Below, piece by piece: positions 25,737 through 33,854 of a DNA stretch of 64,000 bases. The notes beneath the pieces were generated by a model. That model had not been told where the DNA came from and did no database searches. It worked only from the letters and a program-made list of their open reading frames with translations. The translations under genes and the position numbers were made by a program. The DNA is from Rhodoplanes serenus (lineage in GTDB: Bacteria > Pseudomonadota > Alphaproteobacteria > Rhizobiales > Xanthobacteraceae), in the NCBI GenBank assembly GCA_009720755.1, contig WNKV01000007.1:1-64000 (forward strand). Direction: 5' to 3'. Positions within the stretch are counted from its first letter, which is position 1. The number at the start of each line of letters is the position of its first letter.

Positions 25737-27850
25737 GCACGGTCGACCTCGATGAGGCGTTCGAGCACTTCTGGGGCGAATTGCTGTTTGAGGCGGAGGC
25801 CTCCGGCGAGCCGCAGGCTGCCACCTTCTTCAATCTCTACGCGAAGCTGGCAACAGAGAACGGCGATACCATCGACCTCGCCTACACGCCGGTGCGGCAC
25901 GAAGGGCGCGGCGGATATCAGCTCGATGGCTGCGCCGTCGACTCCGAGCGCGGCGACCTCTACTTGGCCGTTTCCGACTTCAGGACCGGCCGCGAAATCG
26001 AAACCCTCAACGCCGCGCAGATTGACTCCCTGTTCGAACGTGTCCGGCGATTCTGCGGCCAAGCCGTTCAGCCAGACTTCATCAATGCCATCGAGGAGAC
26101 CAGTCCGACGTTCGAAGCGGCGTGGCTGATCCACTCCAGCCGCACACAGATCCGTCGCATCCGTGTGATCGCCTTTTCCAACGCCAGGATGTCCACCCGA
26201 CGAAAGCCCGAGACCTCGGGCGAGGTGCTGGGGGTGCCCTTCGTCTGCAGCGTGCTGGACTTCGCCCGCTTCGCGGACATCTCTGCCGCTCGTGACAGGC
26301 TTGAGCCTATCGAGATCGACGTCACCACCATCAACGGCTCGCCATTGCCCTGCCTTCCGGCGCACAGCAGCGACGGGGAGCATACGTCTTATCTCATTGC
26401 CGTGCCGGGCCAGTTCCTGGCCGAGATCTACGGCCTATATGGCGCTCGGCTACTGGAGCAGAACGTCCGGACATTCCTGCAGGCCAGGACCAAGGTGAAT
26501 GCCGGTATCATTCGTACGCTTGAAACCCAGCCGGAGATGTTTTTCGCCTACAACAATGGGCTCACCGCCACGGCGGCCGGTATCAGGACCGCGCGAATGG
26601 CTGATGGCAACCTTGGCATAACGGCCATCGAGAACCTGCAGATCGTCAACGGTGGACAGACGACGGCCTCGATCCTCTACGCCAGCGACAGCCAACGACG
26701 GGATCGGCGCGTCGACCTCAGCCGGGTATTCGTGCAGATGAAGCTCTCGGTGGTGAACCCGGATCGCCTGGAGGAGATCGTCCCGAAGATCTCTCGGTTC
26801 GCCAACACCCAGAACAAAATCAGCGAAGCGGATTTCTTCTCGAGCCATCCGGTGCATCTGGTGTTGCAGCGGATCTCCAGACAGATGTCCGCGCCCGCTA
26901 AACCGGGCTCACTCTCTGGATCCAAGTGGTTCTACGAACGGGCACGGGGGCAGTACCGGGACAAGCTCGCCTATGGAACAGCAGCGGAAAAGCGTCGCTT
27001 CGAATTGGAATTCCCCCGCGACCAGCTGATCGACAAGACCGACCTCGCCAAGTTCGAGGTTACTTTCGAGTGCCGGCCCCACATTGTCAGCCGTCACGCG
27101 CAGAAATGCTTCCTCGACTACGCCGAGAGCATTGGAAAGGCCTGGGAGACTTCGGAGGCGTCGTTCAACGAACACTGGTTCCGGGCAGTAGTCGCCAAGG
27201 CTATCGCCTTCCGCTGGACTGACCGAATGGTCGCCACTTCGGATTGGTATCAAAAGGATCGAGGATATAAGGCCCAGGTCGTAACCTACACCCTGGCTTG
27301 GCTCGTAAACCACCTTCAGGGGCAGGGCCGTGAACTCAACCTGAACCTCATCTGGCAGCGCCAGGAACTACCCGAAGAGGTCAGGGATGTTCTGCGGCAG
27401 TTGGCCCCGCAGGTCGCCGCCACGATCAGAGATACGCCACCGTACATGAAGAACGTGGGCGAATACTGCAAGCAGCACGACTGTTGGGTTGCTGTTGCCG
27501 GCTCCGCCTATAACGTTGACGTCGAACTCGACGGCTGCACCATCGACCGCGCTGAAGCCGGCCGCATCCGGAAGGAAGGCATCGCCGCGAAGAAGCTCGA
27601 CACCGACATCGACTTTGATCGCGTCCTCGTCGCCATGATGTCGGATACGGAACCGTATTTCCGATTCGCCCGCGCCAAACGACTCATTACCCCGAAATCG
27701 GACGCCGCGCTCCGGCGGCTGACCCGTGGCGACGCCGCACTTCCGAGGTCCGAACGGAACGCACTGAAGTACATGCTGGAAAAGATGCAGGCGGCCGGCT
27801 TCGAACTGCCGGCGAGAGCTCAGGCCGCTCTGGCGGCCGAGGTGCAATGA
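25733..27850 (+). CDS. AIPR family protein (abortive infection phage resistance)
   Basis: The protein has 705 residues. The N-terminal part has an endonuclease-like strand pattern (DGCAVDSERGDLYLAVSDF, about 66-84). The AIPR core is clear: LLEQNVRTFLQARTKVNAGI, MFFAYNNGLTATA (about 271-283) and ENLQIVNGGQTTASI (about 300-314), then FANTQNKISEADFFSSHP. PF10592 proteins are the usual last gene of MORC/Z1 operons and have been linked to phage resistance. ATG 25733 overlaps the previous stop (ATGA). It may be a second nuclease or the effector. It closes the operon. Confidence 0.92.
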   Translation: MSTVDLDEAFEHFWGELLFEAEASGEPQAATFFNLYAKLATENGDTIDLAYTPVRHEGRGGYQLDGCAVDSERGDLYLAVSDFRTGREIETLNAAQIDSLFERVRRFCGQAVQPDFINAIEETSPTFEAAWLIHSSRTQIRRIRVIAFSNARMSTRRKPETSGEVLGVPFVCSVLDFARFADISAARDRLEPIEIDVTTINGSPLPCLPAHSSDGEHTSYLIAVPGQFLAEIYGLYGARLLEQNVRTFLQARTKVNAGIIRTLETQPEMFFAYNNGLTATAAGIRTARMADGNLGITAIENLQIVNGGQTTASILYASDSQRRDRRVDLSRVFVQMKLSVVNPDRLEEIVPKISRFANTQNKISEADFFSSHPVHLVLQRISRQMSAPAKPGSLSGSKWFYERARGQYRDKLAYGTAAEKRRFELEFPRDQLIDKTDLAKFEVTFECRPHIVSRHAQKCFLDYAESIGKAWETSEASFNEHWFRAVVAKAIAFRWTDRMVATSDWYQKDRGYKAQVVTYTLAWLVNHLQGQGRELNLNLIWQRQELPEEVRDVLRQLAPQVAATIRDTPPYMKNVGEYCKQHDCWVAVAGSAYNVDVELDGCTIDRAEAGRIRKEGIAAKKLDTDIDFDRVLVAMMSDTEPYFRFARAKRLITPKSDAALRRLTRGDAALPRSERNALKYMLEKMQAAGFELPARAQAALAAEVQ

Positions 27851-27869
27851 GCGCCTGACGATGAGCTGT

Positions 27870-28110
27870 CCGAGGCCTCTTCCGTTGAGGTCCGGGGCAG
27901 TGTCTCCAATCGCTCGGAACGACTCGTGCTCGGCTATGCGCACATTCCGGTCCCGGCGCTCGAGGTCTCGCCGCCTGACATCGCGCGCGACCTTGTGGCA
28001 CTGGCCAAACGCATGAACACCGAAATGCCGGCGGCCTTCACCGCGCGCTCGACATCGTGTCCGAGCAACGCGAACGGCTTGTGAGTGCCAAAATCTCGTA
28101 CGCGAGATGA
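27870..28110 (+). pseudogene. decayed copy of the HTH gene at 28454-28861
   Basis: Translation of 27,930-28,020 gives LGYAHIPVPALEVSPPDIAR and DLVALAKRMNTEMPAAF, matching the C-terminal half of the intact protein downstream (ALGYQYVPVPVLEVLPPDIA, DLAALAERMNAEMPVTF). Before it, the PGQCLQSLGTT stretch, and after it, ALDIVSEQRERL, match in other frames, so at least two frameshifts are present. The N-terminal half is missing. Similarity continues for some tens of bases past the gene end, into a ruined version of the terminator found after the intact copy. The fragment abuts the end of the AIPR gene, so the defence operon may have been inserted at or next to a duplicated copy. Confidence 0.8.
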
Positions 28111-28453
28111 TCAGCACGTCATGAGCACAGCGGCCGGATTAGCGGCGGGACGCCATACCTGTCTTAGCCATGCCACGGCTCTGTCTGTGACCACAGGGAA
28201 GCGGAACTCGAGCGCGTCGCAGAAGTCCTCGTGAACGGTATGGGAGACGGGGCACCGGCTTGCGTGTCCCCTGTGCCGCGGCGTGAGCGATGGCGAGGAA
28301 AACGCGGGCGGAGGCCGATAGAAGAGCGGTTCACGCCAACCGCAGGGATCCTGCCATACACTATTGTGGTCAAGAGGTGCGACCAGCCGGCGCGTTCTTG
28401 ATGGCGACGCATTCCGGCCCGATCTCTGATCGTTCCCGGCCCATGCTTGCGGC
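28111..28453. other. 343-base gap, no gene seen
   Basis: No convincing coding sequence. The left part is a decayed copy of what follows the intact HTH gene; the right part must hold the promoter of the gene at 28454. No tRNA, insertion sequence or clear palindrome was seen. Confidence 0.5.
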
Positions 28454-28861
28454 ATGAAGAGTAGATTAAGAACGCCGCCCCACCTCGACCCGCCGAAAGT
28501 TCGTGCCCGCGTCACCGTGCCGAATGCCGGCCATCCGCACGCGAAGCTCGTCTTTGCCGAGATGCGCAGGCAGGGTCGCACCTACGATTGGTTGCAGGAT
28601 CGTAGCGGGGTGCTCCGGGCCACGTTCAAAGCCTGGCGGCATAAGAACCGGCCGGGTCTGGAAAGCCTCGAAGCGACGCTCAACGCGCTCGGATATCAGT
28701 ACGTCCCGGTCCCGGTGCTCGAGGTGCTGCCGCCGGACATCGCACGAGACCTCGCGGCGCTCGCCGAGCGCATGAACGCCGAGATGCCGGTGACGTTCGG
28801 CGCTCTGATCGCCATCGCGGCCGAGCAGCGCGAGCGGCTTGCGAAGGTCAAGGCCGCATAG
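28454..28861 (+). CDS. Cro/C1-like HTH protein
   Basis: The protein has 135 residues. Residues 25-70 (HAKLVFAEMRRQGRTYDWLQ, DRSGVLRATFKAWRH, PGLESLEATLNALGY) fit an XRE-type HTH, with a helical C-terminal half (DIARDLAALAERMNAEMP). Proteins of this layout are frequent in alphaproteobacterial prophages, where they control early or late genes. It may govern the tail module that follows. A truncated, frameshifted relative lies 350 bases upstream. A canonical terminator follows it, so it is transcribed separately from the tail genes. Confidence 0.75.
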   Translation: MKSRLRTPPHLDPPKVRARVTVPNAGHPHAKLVFAEMRRQGRTYDWLQDRSGVLRATFKAWRHKNRPGLESLEATLNALGYQYVPVPVLEVLPPDIARDLAALAERMNAEMPVTFGALIAIAAEQRERLAKVKAA

Positions 28862-28889
28862 GCACGACGACCAGCGGGTCATGACACCG

Positions 28890-28913
28890 AGGCGGCTGAC
28901 CGGCCGCCTTTTT
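28890..28913 (+). terminator. rho-independent terminator after the HTH gene
   Basis: AGGCGGC and GCCGCCT pair around a 6-base loop and are followed by T5. It is about 30 bases after the HTH stop and is the clearest intrinsic terminator in the element. Confidence 0.8.
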
Positions 28914-29037
28914 CATGTGCGCCCGCGTGCGCCGCCGGCCGCGTGTGAGGCGACCGGATCGGGCTCCTAACAATTCGCAGTTTTGCGAAAGTGCGGTTGT
29001 TCCGGTCGTCTCCACCCGGAACGCTGAGCTGGCCGGT

Positions 29038-29061
29038 GGGGCGGCGCTTCGGCGCCGCCCC
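29038..29061 (+). promoter_or_regulatory. perfect 10-bp hairpin with UUCG tetraloop in the leader of the tail operon
   Basis: GGGGCGGCGC and GCGCCGCCCC pair perfectly around TTCG, an exceptionally stable RNA loop. It lies 27 bases before the HTH gene at 29089 and has no U tract. It may be an attenuator, a protein-binding or antitermination element, or an mRNA-stabilising structure at the head of the operon. A smaller inverted repeat, TTCGCA/TGCGAA (28974-28989), lies just upstream. Confidence 0.5.
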
Positions 29062-29088
29062 TCGAGGCGAGGTGAACCGCAGGTGGTG

Positions 29089-29286
29089 ATGTCTTCAGAG
29101 TCGATTCAGTTGTCGCGTAGCCAAGCGGCGCGCCGCATCGGGTGTTGCGAGGCGACGCTTCGCAACCTGGAGCGTGCCGGCCTCGGCCCGACCACAGTCC
29201 ACGTCAGCCCGCGGCGCGTCGTCTATCCGCTCGACGAACTCGAGCGATGGCTCGCCGCTCGCACGGTGCGCGGGGCTTCCAAATGA
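29089..29286 (+). CDS. small AlpA/MerR-type HTH protein
   Basis: The protein has 65 residues, with LSRSQAARRIGCCEATLRNLERAGLGP as HTH followed by a wing ending in VVYPLDELERWLAARTV, the typical excisionase-like layout. It is the third such small regulator in the element. It is the first gene of the tail operon and overlaps the next by 4 bases. It may control the operon's own expression. Confidence 0.75.
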   Translation: MSSESIQLSRSQAARRIGCCEATLRNLERAGLGPTTVHVSPRRVVYPLDELERWLAARTVRGASK

Positions 29287-30074
29287 ACATCGGGACTGAC
29301 ATGGACCTTATCAAACGCATCTTCGGCTCGAAGCCGGTCGGCGCCGCTGCTATCTTTCGCGAGATCGCGAAGACGAATGCCGATCTCGACAAGGCGCGGG
29401 CTCGCCTCCGCGCCGCGGCGGCCGCGCTGGCGGACATCGCCGTCATGACGGACGGCGAGCACGCGGCGGCTCTCGCCGATCAGACCGAGGCGACGCGCCT
29501 GGTGGCGCGGCTCGAAGCGCGCATTGCCGCGCTTCAGGATGCGCACGTGGCGGCACAGAAGGTCGAGGCGGACGCCGCGCTGCTCGCGCGCGCCAAGGCG
29601 GCGAAGCGGACCGTCGAGGTCGAGGCTGCGAAGCTGCTCGACCGCTACGACGCTCTTGCGGCCGAGCTGGCGGACGTCCTCGGCGGGCTCCGGGCCATCC
29701 GAGAAGAGACGGACGCGGTGAACGCCGAGCTTCGCCGGAATCCGGTCCATTCGCACGTCAAGGACTACGGCACGCTTCACCGGAAGCATCCCGACCAGCT
29801 CACGCCCGAGCGCCGCGAGAAGCGGAAGAAGTGGGTCTATCGGAATCGGTGGACCGGCTGTGAAGAGGACGTCGCCGTGTTCACCTATGTCGACGGGGAG
29901 AAGGTCCCCACCGATGGCCGCGGCAACATTCTCGCCAATGCCTATCAGATCGAGGAGGACGTCGTCGTGCAATCCGAGCGCGTCCGCGCCGGCATGAGTC
30001 TGCCCTCGCTCGACGACATCTACCTTCCGCCCGGCCGCGTCGGTTCGAAGCAGCATTGGCCGCGCGAGTCCTGA
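29283..30074 (+). CDS. coiled-coil phage-related protein
   Basis: The protein has 263 residues. After a short N-terminus (LIKRIFGSKPVG) residues 20-160 are Ala/Arg/Glu-rich and look like a long coiled coil with heptad spacing. The last ~100 residues form a distinct globular part (WVYRNRWTGCEEDVAVFTYV, DGRGNILANAYQIEEDVVV). It starts with ATGA overlapping the HTH gene. Its place just before the tail chaperone suggests a tail or assembly function, but no family is recognised. Confidence 0.6.
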   Translation: MNIGTDMDLIKRIFGSKPVGAAAIFREIAKTNADLDKARARLRAAAAALADIAVMTDGEHAAALADQTEATRLVARLEARIAALQDAHVAAQKVEADAALLARAKAAKRTVEVEAAKLLDRYDALAAELADVLGGLRAIREETDAVNAELRRNPVHSHVKDYGTLHRKHPDQLTPERREKRKKWVYRNRWTGCEEDVAVFTYVDGEKVPTDGRGNILANAYQIEEDVVVQSERVRAGMSLPSLDDIYLPPGRVGSKQHWPRES

Positions 30075-30102
30075 CCACCACCAGCTCATAGGAGAAATGA
30101 AT

Positions 30103-30384
30103 ATGACCGCTGACTACGACAAGCGCCATTCCGCCGAGGTGGCGCTCGACTTCCCCATCGAGATCGACGGCACGACCTACAACAAGCTCACCATGCGCCG
30201 CCTGAAGACCCGAGACTCGCTCAAGGCGGCCGAGTACCGAGGTTCCGACGCGAAGCGCGGCGTCCTGCTGCTCGCCGACCTCTGCGACGTCTCGCCGGAC
30301 GTGATCGAGGAACTGGACGACGTCGATTTCCAGAAGCTCGACCAGCAGCTCGCCCGTTTTCGCGGGGGTCAGTCGGCGAACTGA
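30103..30384 (+). CDS. phage tail assembly chaperone (gpE/gp41-like)
   Basis: The protein has 93 residues. FPIEIDGTTYNKLTMRRLKTRDSL followed by LLADLCDVSPDVIEELDDVDFQKL is the pattern of the P2 E / Mu gp41 / PF10109 tail assembly chaperones. These coat the tape measure protein while the tail tube polymerises. ATG 30103 is chosen since GGAG (30091-30094) lies 8 bases upstream; ATG 30097 would be only 2 bases from it. Overlapping it in the -1 frame is a second open frame, as in chaperone pairs made by ribosomal frameshifting. Confidence 0.85.
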   Translation: MTADYDKRHSAEVALDFPIEIDGTTYNKLTMRRLKTRDSLKAAEYRGSDAKRGVLLLADLCDVSPDVIEELDDVDFQKLDQQLARFRGGQSAN

Positions 30385-30542
30385 GCGACCTTCGACGGGC
30401 CGCGCTGACCCTGATGAGATTGTCGAACGGCGGGATCAGCTTCGAGACCGTCATGGAAATGGAGGTCGACGAACTTCTCGGATGGACGTCCGAGGCCGTC
30501 AGCCTTCTGGCCGAGATCAACAAGGCGATGTCGAGGAAGTAG
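30381..30542 (+). CDS. GpE-like second tail chaperone frame (possible -1 frameshift product)
   Basis: The -1 frame relative to the chaperone stays open from inside that gene to TAG at 30540-30542 and encodes LSDLRRAALTLMRLSNGG, then FETVMEMEVDELLGW and AVSLLAEINKAM. EVDELLGW recalls the short GpE proteins of P2-like phages. No good ribosome site precedes the only ATG (30414). A -1 slip near CGCGGGGGT (30361-30369) would fuse the two frames into one long chaperone. Both the reading frame and its position directly before the tape measure fit this, but the slippery site is not a canonical heptamer. Confidence 0.6.
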   Translation: MSDLRRAALTLMRLSNGGISFETVMEMEVDELLGWTSEAVSLLAEINKAMSRK

Positions 30543-33032
30543 ATGGCGACGGGCTTCTCAGTGTTCGTCAACATCGGCGGCAAGGTTCTCCCGAGCCTTG
30601 CCGCTTCTGTTGCGTCGGCGAAGCGCATGGTGGCCGGGCTCGAGCATGTCGGCCGTGGCATGGCGCTCGGCGGCATCGGCGGCGGGCTCGCCGCGGTGGC
30701 GGCGGCACAGGCGCGCAACACCCGCCGGATTGCAGCCGCCCAATCGGAATTGTTCGGCGCTGCCGCCACCGGCTGGGGATTGAAGTCCGCTCTGGCCGCG
30801 CCGCTCCGGTCGGCGACCGAATTCGAGACCGCGCTCGAGGACATCGGCCAGAAGGCCGAGCTGTCCGGCGACAAGATCGCGTCGCTCGGCCAGCGTATCC
30901 GGGCGCTCGCGCCGGCCCTCAATCAGGCACCGTTGAAGATCGCGCAAGGCATCGACGTCCTGGTCGGCTTCGGCACGAAGCCCGACGACGCCGAGTCGAT
31001 GATCGGGCCTATCGGCAAGGCGGCGACCGCGTACCGCGCCGAGATCGAAGACCTCGCGAAGGCCGGCTTCGCCGTCGTCGACAATCTCAAGCTCCCGGCT
31101 CCCCAGCTCGGCGTTGGGCTCGACATCATGGCGACGTCGGGCAAGGAAGGCGCGTTCGAACTCAAGGATATGGCGCGGGAATTCGCGTCGCTGACGGCGT
31201 CGGCGCAAGCCTTGAAGATGACCGGCGCACCGGCGGTGGCGCAGTTGTCGAGCGCGCTTCAGATTGCTCGGAAGGGCGCGGCCGACGGTGCCGAGGCCGC
31301 GAACAACACCGCGAACTTGCTACAGAAGATCATCAGCCCGGAGACGACGAAGAAGTTCAAGAAGCTCGGAGTCGACATCCGCAAGGAGCTGAAATCGACG
31401 CAAGCGTCTGGCGGCGACATCTTCGAGATGATCGCGGCGCAGACCTCGAAGGCGCTCGGCGGCGATCTGTCGAAAATCGGCGACATCTTCGAGGACGCGC
31501 AGGTTCAGAAAGCCCTTCGTCCGCTGATTCAGAACCTCGACGAGTACCGGCGGATTCGTGACAAGAGCCGCGGCGCTCGCGACGTGGTCGACAAGGATTT
31601 CGAGAGCCGGATGAAGACCGCCGCGGCGGTGTCGCAAGCGTTCGGCGTCCAGCTCGAGCGGCTGCGCATCACGCTCGGCAACGCGCTGGTGCCGGCTCTG
31701 TCGGGCGTGACGGCGGCCGTTACCCCGCTGGTCGACGCGCTGGAAAAGCTCACGGGCGACCACCCCGCCGCGACGCGGGCTATCGCCGCGACGGCCGCGG
31801 GCCTGATCGGGCTTCGCGTCGCCGCGTCGGCGACAAAGCTCGGGGCGGCATGGCTGTGGGGCGGTGCGTTGCTGGCCGCTCGCGGCGGACTCCTCGCCGT
31901 GGCCGGCGGAATGGCGGCGGCGCGTGCCGCCGTCCTCCCGTTCACGGCAGCTTTGCGGGCCGCACGCTCGGTTATGCTCGGCTTCACGGCGGCATCGGCG
32001 ATCACCGGCACCGGGGGCGCGTTGCGCGTGGCCGGGGCGGCGGCGCTCGCCGCGCTCAACCCGCTGCGGCTGGCGACGGCCGCCGCGGTCGGGCTCGGCG
32101 TGGCGCTCCGTGGCGCGCTGTTGTTCACCGGCATCGGGGCGGCCATCGCCGCTATCGCGGCCGGGGGGCTCGCGATCTACAACAACTGGCGCGGCCTGCT
32201 CGCGTTCTTCAAGTCGTTCGGTGCGGCGTTCAGCAAGGCGCTCGGGCCGAAGGCGTCCGGCGCCCTCTCGACCGTCATCGGCTGGATTTCGCAAGCGTGG
32301 GGTTGGGTGAGCAAGCTCACCGGCGAGATCGACGCCAGCGGCGACCGCTGGCGCGCGTGGGGTACTGCGGCCGGCACCGCAGTCGGCGAGGCCGTCAATT
32401 ACATCGCGGCGCTGCCGGACAAGCTCGCCGGCATGTGGGACTCGTTCAAGTCCGCGACCGAGTCGAAGCTGCTCGAGGTCGTGCAGTCGGTCCGTGACTT
32501 CGCCTCGCAAATCGTGTCCGCCATCGAGAGCGCGGCGGCCGGTCTCTATCAGGCCGGCGTCAACATGATCGCCCAGCTCTGGGAAGGCATGAAGGCGAAG
32601 GTCGGCGAGTTGCTGAGCTGGGTCAGCGGCCTCGGCTCGCGGATCAAGGGCGCCATCGGCCTCGGCGGCGGCGGTGAAGCCGGCGCGGTGACCGCTGCCC
32701 CGGCAGTGGCCGGCGCGCGGGCGCTCGGAGGGCCGGTGCTGGCGGGGCGGCCGTATCTCGTCGGCGAGTGCGGCCCGGAGCTGTTCACACCGTCGAGCGC
32801 CGGCCGGATCGATACGAACCAACGGCTTCGGCGGGTGATTGCGGATGGCCAGACGGCCACCGCGCAGGCTTCCGGGGTGCCTGTCGTCCCGCGCGGCGAC
32901 ATCAGCATAACGAATCATTGGACCATCAACGGCGCCGACGATCCCCGCGCAGTCGCGCAGTTCGTCGACTCGCGGTTCCGCGAGCTGATCGCCCGGCTCG
33001 AATCCGAGCAGCGCGGCCTTTTGAGCGATTGA
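30543..33032 (+). CDS. phage tail tape measure protein
   Basis: The protein has 829 residues. Helical N-terminal half of the TP901/P2 T type (EFETALEDIGQKAELSGDKI, MATSGKEGAF). A long hydrophobic Ala/Gly-rich middle with several potential membrane-crossing segments runs from about 400 to 560. The C-terminus carries RALGGPVLAGRPYLVGECGP and ELFTPSSAG (about 725-765), a signature found at the end of many tape measure proteins. It sets tail length and helps DNA entry. At ~830 residues it would specify a moderate tail. It follows the chaperone frames exactly as in complete phages, yet no tube, sheath or baseplate genes follow. Confidence 0.93.
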   Translation: MATGFSVFVNIGGKVLPSLAASVASAKRMVAGLEHVGRGMALGGIGGGLAAVAAAQARNTRRIAAAQSELFGAAATGWGLKSALAAPLRSATEFETALEDIGQKAELSGDKIASLGQRIRALAPALNQAPLKIAQGIDVLVGFGTKPDDAESMIGPIGKAATAYRAEIEDLAKAGFAVVDNLKLPAPQLGVGLDIMATSGKEGAFELKDMAREFASLTASAQALKMTGAPAVAQLSSALQIARKGAADGAEAANNTANLLQKIISPETTKKFKKLGVDIRKELKSTQASGGDIFEMIAAQTSKALGGDLSKIGDIFEDAQVQKALRPLIQNLDEYRRIRDKSRGARDVVDKDFESRMKTAAAVSQAFGVQLERLRITLGNALVPALSGVTAAVTPLVDALEKLTGDHPAATRAIAATAAGLIGLRVAASATKLGAAWLWGGALLAARGGLLAVAGGMAAARAAVLPFTAALRAARSVMLGFTAASAITGTGGALRVAGAAALAALNPLRLATAAAVGLGVALRGALLFTGIGAAIAAIAAGGLAIYNNWRGLLAFFKSFGAAFSKALGPKASGALSTVIGWISQAWGWVSKLTGEIDASGDRWRAWGTAAGTAVGEAVNYIAALPDKLAGMWDSFKSATESKLLEVVQSVRDFASQIVSAIESAAAGLYQAGVNMIAQLWEGMKAKVGELLSWVSGLGSRIKGAIGLGGGGEAGAVTAAPAVAGARALGGPVLAGRPYLVGECGPELFTPSSAGRIDTNQRLRRVIADGQTATAQASGVPVVPRGDISITNHWTINGADDPRAVAQFVDSRFRELIARLESEQRGLLSD

Positions 33033-33037
33033 GGAGA

Positions 33038-33436
33038 ATGAACGTGAAGCCGATTGTCACCGAAGCCGAGATCGAGGCGGGCATGGCCGAGTTCCGGGCC
33101 GACGAACGTCTGCGCGGGCTCCCCCCGGCGAGCGCCGGTCTGGTGCGCGGCATCGTGCGGGCTCGGATCATCGACTCGAAGCTGGCGGGCTCGTCGGCCT
33201 CGGCCCCCCGGCCCGCTCCGTCGGCTGCGGCTCCCGCGCCGGTCTCCCCGCCGCCGCCGTCGCCGGCCGTGCTCGGCGAGCGGGCTCGGGCTCAGAAGAT
33301 TCTCGCCCTGACGCCGGCCGGTGCCGAGGATGAGGCCACTGCGGCTATCGCTTCCGGGATGCCGGTCGCCGAATTCGAGCACGTCATCGCGGCGTGGGCA
33401 ATTCTCGAAGCGCAGCGGCGGGCAAGGTGGGAGTAG
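33038..33436 (+). CDS. hypothetical protein at the end of the tail operon
   Basis: The protein has 132 residues. An N-terminal helical part (TEAEIEAGMAEFRADERLRG), a Pro/Ala/Ser linker (about 52-80) and a helical C-terminus (AIASGMPVAEFEHVIAAWAI). AGGAG sits one base before ATG 33038 and 7 bases before the in-frame GTG 33044, so GTG 33044 may be the true start. The gene directly follows the tape measure gene. Function unknown; the C-terminal helix could bind a partner. Confidence 0.6.
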   Translation: MNVKPIVTEAEIEAGMAEFRADERLRGLPPASAGLVRGIVRARIIDSKLAGSSASAPRPAPSAAAPAPVSPPPPSPAVLGERARAQKILALTPAGAEDEATAAIASGMPVAEFEHVIAAWAILEAQRRARWE

Positions 33437-33469
33437 GTGCGGCGTGGGGGCTGGGGGAGCGGCGCGGTT

Positions 33470-33501
33470 TTCCGCTGCCGTGCTTCCCTGGTGCTTCCCC
33501 A
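33470..33501. repeat. putative right integrase arm-type sites
   Basis: Matches 9150-9181 in 29 of 32 bases, same orientation, with the same doubled GTGCTTCCC core. It lies 64 bases inside the right attachment repeat. After excision the two copies would flank the joined att core, as expected of arm sites. A further inverted pair, GTTGCA/TGCAAC, lies between it and the att core. Confidence 0.6.
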
Positions 33502-33565
33502 TGAAAAAGTTGCAAAATCTACGGCTGCAACCGGCTTCCTAAATAATTGATTTATAAGATGAATT

Positions 33566-33642
<77 letters not shown>

Positions 33643-33854
33643 ACGCGCGCGACACGGTCTTGGGACACCGTATCGATGGTCCGGCTCGCCTGTCGGCCGC
33701 CGGTCCCGGATCGCGGGCCTCTTATGGCCGGTCGCGGTCCGGATCGCAATCCCGAATTATGTCACCGGGACGACGATTTTTTGGTCGATCGCCGCTCGGC
33801 CCGAGGGCACGGCGTGATCGGCCGCCGCCCTAGAACCACACTTTGCGACCGATC

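Noticed and set aside
31320-32918. Open frame of 532 residues opposite the tape measure gene
   Set aside because: No motif, Arg-rich, and entirely covered by a convincing gene on the other strand.
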